Assembly (NCBI RefSeq): GCF_000368825.1
Contig: NZ_KB849716.1
Coordinates: 543,900 to 607,899, forward strand
Reading direction: 5' to 3'
DNA length: 64,000 bases
From: Acinetobacter ursingii DSM 16037 = CIP 107286
GTDB lineage: Bacteria > Pseudomonadota > Gammaproteobacteria > Pseudomonadales > Moraxellaceae
Below, piece after piece: positions 59,836-64,000 of the stretch (position 1 is the stretch's first letter; each line of letters starts with the position of its first letter). The notes beneath the pieces were generated by a model. It saw only the letters and a program-made list of their open reading frames with translations. It made no database searches and was not told where the DNA came from. The translations under genes and the position numbers were made by a program.

Positions 59836-61200
59836 ATGTTTAAAGCAGAAAAAATACTTTGGGGCGAAGGTTTATTTTTACGACCTCAGCATTTTCAGGT
59901 ACAAGATAGTTATCATGAACAACGGTTAAATCATACCATTCGTAGCACGATCCCCTTTGCGTATGGCATCAAGCAGCTGCGTTTTGATGAAAATCAACTT
60001 GGCATGCATGTTCTGGCACTCGAAAATGTGGATATGATTTGGCAAGATGGCGAAATTTATCAAGCGCCTGCACAGGATTTGTTGCCTGAACCCATTTTAC
60101 TGGATGATTTAAATCTTCGTGGTGAAATGTTAATTTATCTGGCTTTACCACTGTTACAGGCCAATAAACAAAATATTACCTTTGATCAGAATACCCAATC
60201 GGGTCGTTATCATAGCCATCTGATGCAAACGCATGATTTATTTACCAATGCCAGTCCTGCTGAGATTAGTTTATTAAGACGTCGTGCAGAATTTAAATTA
60301 TTCGATTCAACACTTGATCCCCAACACGATCTTGATGGTTTTTTATATCTGCCCATTGGTCAAATTAAACGGCATAGTTCAGGCTCTTTTGAACTGGATC
60401 GTAAATTCATTCCTCCATTGCTACATATTGAAGGTTCAGAGTCCCTCACTTCAAATTTGAAACGTACGTTGAATGTGATTCGAGCCAAAATCAAAACTAT
60501 TCAAACCAATAATCGTGAAAATGAACAAAAACTGATTGAGTTCCGTTCTGGCGATATTGTCTCATTCTGGCTGGTCAATGCATTAAATACGGCACATGCG
60601 ACTTTAAATCATGTACTGCAAAATCCGCAGATTCATCCCGAGCGTCTATTTTTTGAATTACTCCGCTTAACGGGTTCATTGTTGACATTCTCCACTGCAT
60701 ACGAGGTCGATCAACTTCCTCAATATCGTCATCACCAGTTGCAAGAGAGTTTCCAGCAACTGGATATGATTTTGCGTGATTTACTCGATACCATTATTTC
60801 CAGTCGTTATATCAGCATCGCTCTTAAAGAGATTCGTCCATCTTACTGGCTAGGTAGTCTGGAATCAGACAAGATTACTCGAGAGAGTCGTCTATATATC
60901 GCAGTTTCAAGCAGCATGATGCAAACCCATGAACTGGTTCAAATTGTACCATTACGCTTTAAAGTCGGTAGTACTCTCGATGTTGAACAACGTGTAGTGG
61001 CCGCCTTACCCGCGATTCCTTTACACCACCTGATGCAAGTACCTACTGCCATTCCAGTTCGTTCGGGGGTAAGTTATTTTGAAGTTGAACCTCATCATGA
61101 ACTTTACCAACGTATGCTGGAATCAGAGTCGATTTGTATTTATGTTCCTGCTGGTTTTCAGGATATTAGTATCGAACTGATTGCTGTGATTAATGCATAA
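59836..61200 (+). CDS. tssK: Type VI secretion baseplate protein TssK
   Basis: This 454-residue baseplate component links to the membrane complex. It shows the family opening ILWGEGLFLRPQHFQVQDSY with YHEQRL, then IYLALPLLQANKQN, a SARYISIALKEIRP-like middle segment and the C-terminal VPTAIPVRSGVSYFEVEPHH. It is complete and 17 bp after tssA. Confidence 0.95.
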   Translation: MFKAEKILWGEGLFLRPQHFQVQDSYHEQRLNHTIRSTIPFAYGIKQLRFDENQLGMHVLALENVDMIWQDGEIYQAPAQDLLPEPILLDDLNLRGEMLIYLALPLLQANKQNITFDQNTQSGRYHSHLMQTHDLFTNASPAEISLLRRRAEFKLFDSTLDPQHDLDGFLYLPIGQIKRHSSGSFELDRKFIPPLLHIEGSESLTSNLKRTLNVIRAKIKTIQTNNRENEQKLIEFRSGDIVSFWLVNALNTAHATLNHVLQNPQIHPERLFFELLRLTGSLLTFSTAYEVDQLPQYRHHQLQESFQQLDMILRDLLDTIISSRYISIALKEIRPSYWLGSLESDKITRESRLYIAVSSSMMQTHELVQIVPLRFKVGSTLDVEQRVVAALPAIPLHHLMQVPTAIPVRSGVSYFEVEPHHELYQRMLESESICIYVPAGFQDISIELIAVINA

Positions 61201-61212
61201 GGAGGAGAAAAG

Positions 61213-62019
61213 ATGACTCAACCAACAGGTGCACCCTCTCTATTTGACGATGGCAAAATTGGCGGTGGACTTACGCCTCCAGTTCAAAGTCAAAGCAAAG
61301 CCCAGACCATTAATCTGGTCGATTTGCTGCATGACGGATTCTACATTGTGTTTTTAATTCGTAATCAATACGTCCCTTCTGACACCAATGAATTTCGGAC
61401 AAAAATTCTGGATTTGCTCAATCGATTTGAACAACAGGCCAAGAAATTACATTTTTCTGCTGATGATATCCATGATGCAAAATACGCGTTTTGTGCATTA
61501 TTAGATGAAACCATTGTCACACAACCAGACCCTAGTTATTTTAATCTCCAAAATGCATGGTTAATTAGCCCCTTACAACTCAGCCTATTTGGTTCTCAAC
61601 TAGCAGGCTATCGTTTTTTTGAAATTTTGGAACAATTACGTAGCCGCGGCAAAGATCGCCTCCCTGCACTTGAAGTTTTCCACTACTGCTTACTTTTAGG
61701 TTTTCAAGGCAAATATCGTATTGAATCCATTGAAAATTTAAATCATTTGGTGGCACGTGTTGGTGATGAAATTGATTATCTCAAAGGGAAAAAAGCAGCT
61801 TTTTCTCCTTTTGCTGCGATTCCAGATCAAATTAAACACATGATCCATGGCGAATTACCGTTCTTCTGGATTCTGATTTTCCTACTCTTATTTGCATTAC
61901 TTAGTTTTGCTGGTTTACGTTATATGCTTTCCAACCAAAGCTCTCACGCACTAGCACCTTATCAGAACGTAATTTCGGCTCCTGCTGAAGAAGCTCACAT
62001 TACTATTTATTTGCCTTAG
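61213..62019 (+). CDS. tssL: Type VI secretion membrane-complex protein TssL (DotU family)
   Basis: This 268-residue inner-membrane protein has a cytoplasmic hook domain (about residues 30-210: DGFYIVFLIRNQYVPSDTNE, YAFCALLDETIVTQPDPSYF, EVFHYCLLLGFQGKYRIE) and one C-terminal membrane segment (FFWILIFLLLFALLSFAGL) at about 217-238. A strong GGAGGAG ribosome-binding site precedes the ATG. It normally pairs with TssM, which is not encoded in this window. Confidence 0.95.
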   Translation: MTQPTGAPSLFDDGKIGGGLTPPVQSQSKAQTINLVDLLHDGFYIVFLIRNQYVPSDTNEFRTKILDLLNRFEQQAKKLHFSADDIHDAKYAFCALLDETIVTQPDPSYFNLQNAWLISPLQLSLFGSQLAGYRFFEILEQLRSRGKDRLPALEVFHYCLLLGFQGKYRIESIENLNHLVARVGDEIDYLKGKKAAFSPFAAIPDQIKHMIHGELPFFWILIFLLLFALLSFAGLRYMLSNQSSHALAPYQNVISAPAEEAHITIYLP

Positions 62020-62022
62020 TGA

Positions 62023-62601
62023 ATGCATATGGCTCAAGATAAACCAACATCGATTCGCATCTTACAAAGTCATAAAAAGAAGATGTTATCACCAGCTATA
62101 CTGGTTTTGAGTGGTTTTTTAGCTGGAATATTAGTCAGTATTTTCGGATTTATGCTTTTTATCAAAAGCTCAAATATCAATGAAAATACCAATTTAAACT
62201 TAGATGCAACTTCAGCGGCTGACCATACTGAAGCCACTCAACAACCTATAAATGCTGAGCATACTACGGATCATTCACATTCTAAGCAAGAGCATGCCTT
62301 AGCCCCTCAAGAAGCAGACGATGATGAAGCAATTCAACAGCCTAAAGACAGTGATTTGAGTAAGTTATTTCAACATGCTCCTGCTGCTGCACGTGTTTCT
62401 CCATTTGAAGTCACCAAAGCTCCAACACCTGCTCAAAAGCCAATGCCTACAGTAAAAGCAGCCGCCCAATCTATAGCGATTGAACCGAAAAACAACGCAG
62501 TTCAGACGGATAAAAATTCGATTGCTCCGTCAGAAAAAGTTGAGAGTCCGCGTGCTTCTGTCGAAATTGAAGTCACTCGAAAACCTTTTGAAGTACAGTA
62601 A
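62023..62601 (+). CDS. Type VI-associated single-pass membrane protein
   Basis: This 192-residue protein has one membrane segment near residues 22-48 (MLSPAILVLSGFLAGILVSI). A low-complexity, probably periplasmic region rich in Ala, Pro, Gln, Glu and His follows (DHTEATQQPINAEHTTDHSH, then PAPAAARV-like stretches). No known domain is visible. It sits 3 bp after tssL and 9 bp before tagX, so it is in the operon. An ATG two codons later (62029) is an alternative start. Similar genes occur here in Acinetobacter, but I cannot name its function. Confidence 0.78.
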   Translation: MHMAQDKPTSIRILQSHKKKMLSPAILVLSGFLAGILVSIFGFMLFIKSSNINENTNLNLDATSAADHTEATQQPINAEHTTDHSHSKQEHALAPQEADDDEAIQQPKDSDLSKLFQHAPAAARVSPFEVTKAPTPAQKPMPTVKAAAQSIAIEPKNNAVQTDKNSIAPSEKVESPRASVEIEVTRKPFEVQ

Positions 62602-62610
62602 ACAGCTTCC

Positions 62611-63567
62611 ATGATTCTGCTGATTTTGATTTGTTTTTTCGGGCTTGCTTTCGCTTTAGCCTGTCTGATGTCCTACGAATTGCGTCAAAAGCTTTTAAAC
62701 TCATTACATAATGTATTACCACAAAGCAAACAAAAGCTAAATCGGGTAAAAACTTTTGCACAGCATGTTCATCACGCTTCTGCACCTGAACGACTTCAAT
62801 CGCACTGGTATGTACAACAATGGTGGATTTTAATTGCTGGTTTTTTTCTGTTTGCCAGTGTGATGATATTTGCTTTTACACGACCCATTCAGCCAACACA
62901 TATAGAAGCTGAATATTTAAAAGAAGTCGATCCACAAATTTATACGCTTTTGAATGGTGAAATTTTAACTCCTCCTCCTGAAGTGGATGAGTCTCTGGTT
63001 GAAGCTGCCATCGTTGAAGCCAATCAGCTTGAACAACAATATCAAGCTCAAAATAATCAGTCGATTCAGACATCACAACTCGAATCTCTACATCATCATG
63101 GTTCACTAGACGATCAGTTGGTTGATCGTAAGTGGGATAAAATGCATCCACGCTATAAACAACGTTTGCTCATGGTCTTTAAACTGATGAAAGAGCGTTA
63201 TGGCTACGAACTGGTTTTACTCGAAGGTTATCGTAGTCCTGCACGTCAAAACCTTCTTTCAGGCAATCCTAATACAACACGCGCACGTGGTTATCAGAGT
63301 TATCACCAATTTGGTCTAGCCGCAGATGTTGCCTTCAAGCGTAATGGTAAAGTGGTCATTACTGAACGTGATCCATGGGCGATGCGTGGCTATCAATTGT
63401 ATGGTGAAGTCGCTGAATCAGTCGGTCTTACTTGGGGTGGTCGTTGGAAATCGATTCAAGACTATGGACATACTGAATACCGCATGCCAGGTTTGAAAAA
63501 GACCAAAGAAATGGCAGATCAACTACTAGCTGAAGCAGAAAGGACAGTAAACAACTCAAATTTATAA
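62611..63567 (+). CDS. tagX: Type VI-associated peptidoglycan endopeptidase TagX
   Basis: This 318-residue peptidase has two N-terminal hydrophobic segments (about residues 1-20 and 70-92) and a C-terminal M15/VanY-like zinc domain (about 180-300). Zinc-site motifs are SYHQFGLAADVAF (SxHxxGxAxD type) and GHTEYRMP, with YRSPARQNLL as the substrate arginine motif. In Acinetobacter, TagX is an L,D-endopeptidase thought to open the cell wall for apparatus assembly. It is intact here. Confidence 0.9.
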   Translation: MILLILICFFGLAFALACLMSYELRQKLLNSLHNVLPQSKQKLNRVKTFAQHVHHASAPERLQSHWYVQQWWILIAGFFLFASVMIFAFTRPIQPTHIEAEYLKEVDPQIYTLLNGEILTPPPEVDESLVEAAIVEANQLEQQYQAQNNQSIQTSQLESLHHHGSLDDQLVDRKWDKMHPRYKQRLLMVFKLMKERYGYELVLLEGYRSPARQNLLSGNPNTTRARGYQSYHQFGLAADVAFKRNGKVVITERDPWAMRGYQLYGEVAESVGLTWGGRWKSIQDYGHTEYRMPGLKKTKEMADQLLAEAERTVNNSNL

Positions 63568-63637
63568 CAAAGCTCTACTTTTCAAATCTACTCTAGATTG
63601 GTTAACTGCTAATTGACATTATAATTTTGGAATAATC

Positions 63638-64000
63638 ATGCGCATTTATATTATTGTTGGAAGTATCCGTGAGGGACGTACTGCGATCAAAGTCGCAAAT
63701 TGGGTAAACCATTGTCTTTCGAGTCAACCAAATACAGATCTTCAAGCTGAAATTATTGATTTAAAACAATGGGATTTACCACTTTTCGCAGGCAGCCATC
63801 CACCTGCTACGGGAATTTACGATCAACCCAAACAACAAGAGTGGGCCGATAAAATTGCGCAGGCAGATGCCTTTATTTTTATTAGCCCTGAATACAATCA
63901 CGGTTATAGCCCTGCGCTTAAAAATGCATTGGATTATTTGGGCAAAGAATGGAGTGGAAAACCAGCCTCATTTATTAGCTACGGGGTGACCTATGGTTCA
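63638..64000 (+). CDS. NADPH-dependent FMN reductase-like protein (partial, runs off the window)
   Basis: The first 121 codons of a flavodoxin-fold reductase are present: MRIYIIVGSIREGRTAIKVA, LKQWDLPLFAGSHPPATG, FIFISPEYNHGYSPALKNAL, and DYLGKEWSGKPASFISYGV. These match the FMN-binding loops of the NADPH-dependent FMN/quinone reductase family. The 3' end lies beyond position 64000. It is 70 bp after tagX and probably not part of the type VI system. Confidence 0.88.
   Translation, partial: MRIYIIVGSIREGRTAIKVANWVNHCLSSQPNTDLQAEIIDLKQWDLPLFAGSHPPATGIYDQPKQQEWADKIAQADAFIFISPEYNHGYSPALKNALDYLGKEWSGKPASFISYGVTYGS

Overview
The window looks like a chromosome segment of an Acinetobacter species. 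The evidence is the capsule (K) locus boundary with wza-wzb-wzc and gna reading away from each other, followed by FkpA-type isomerases, murJ, ampD and nadC. The ubiG-mupP-yciK trio, the rut pyrimidine genes, ribF-ileS-lspA-fkpB and a type VI secretion block ending in tagX fit the same genus. No database was searched. The species cannot be named, although the locus details look unlike a standard A. baumannii layout.

Left end (1-3562): mobile DNA. A decayed IS5-family copy lies beside a second IS5-family (IS903-like) element whose transposase gene is split by an intact IS21-family element (istA/istB). This abuts the K locus (about 3.6-17 kb). Two glycosyltransferases, glf (UDP-galactofuranose), wzx, rmlC-A-D-B (dTDP-L-rhamnose) and gna are on the minus strand, and wza-wzb-wzc are on the plus strand. 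The polymerase and the initiating transferase are not in view and would lie left of the insertion sequences. Two FKBP isomerases follow; a 270-bp MITE-like element between them appears to have landed in a transcription terminator.

Centre (19-35.8 kb): mostly housekeeping genes. They are murJ, ampD, nadC, a Tat-exported phospholipase C preceded by an unlisted 42-residue lipoprotein gene, rph, a desaturase/ferredoxin-reductase pair with a divergent DesT-like regulator and operator boxes, a second TetR gene with a perfect palindromic operator, dsbA, ubiG-mupP-yciK, a 51-residue protein, two RcnB-like periplasmic proteins and argA.

Catabolic block (36-48.2 kb): an aliphatic sulfonate operon with two tandem substrate-binding proteins (ssuA-ssuA-ssuD-ssuC-ssuB). 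Next is a Rut uracil pathway (rutABCFG plus a 3-hydroxyisobutyrate-dehydrogenase-like gene where RutE would be expected), with divergent rutR and a separate rutD. RutR-like boxes precede rutA and rutD. A nucleosidase, a TDT-family transporter, ribF, ileS, lspA and fkpB follow.

Right end (55.2-64 kb): a damaged type VI secretion region. On the minus strand a decayed PAAR-domain gene, probably an effector, is split by an IS3-family element with a clean 3-bp target duplication. The reading frame is continuous across the insertion point, and an intact lipoprotein gene that could be its immunity protein follows. On the plus strand tssH survives only as a C-terminal fragment, followed by intact tssA, tssK, tssL, a membrane-protein gene and tagX. 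The window ends inside an NADPH-dependent FMN reductase gene. The PAAR/IS3/lipoprotein arrangement beside the truncated tssH is the most interesting part of the window.
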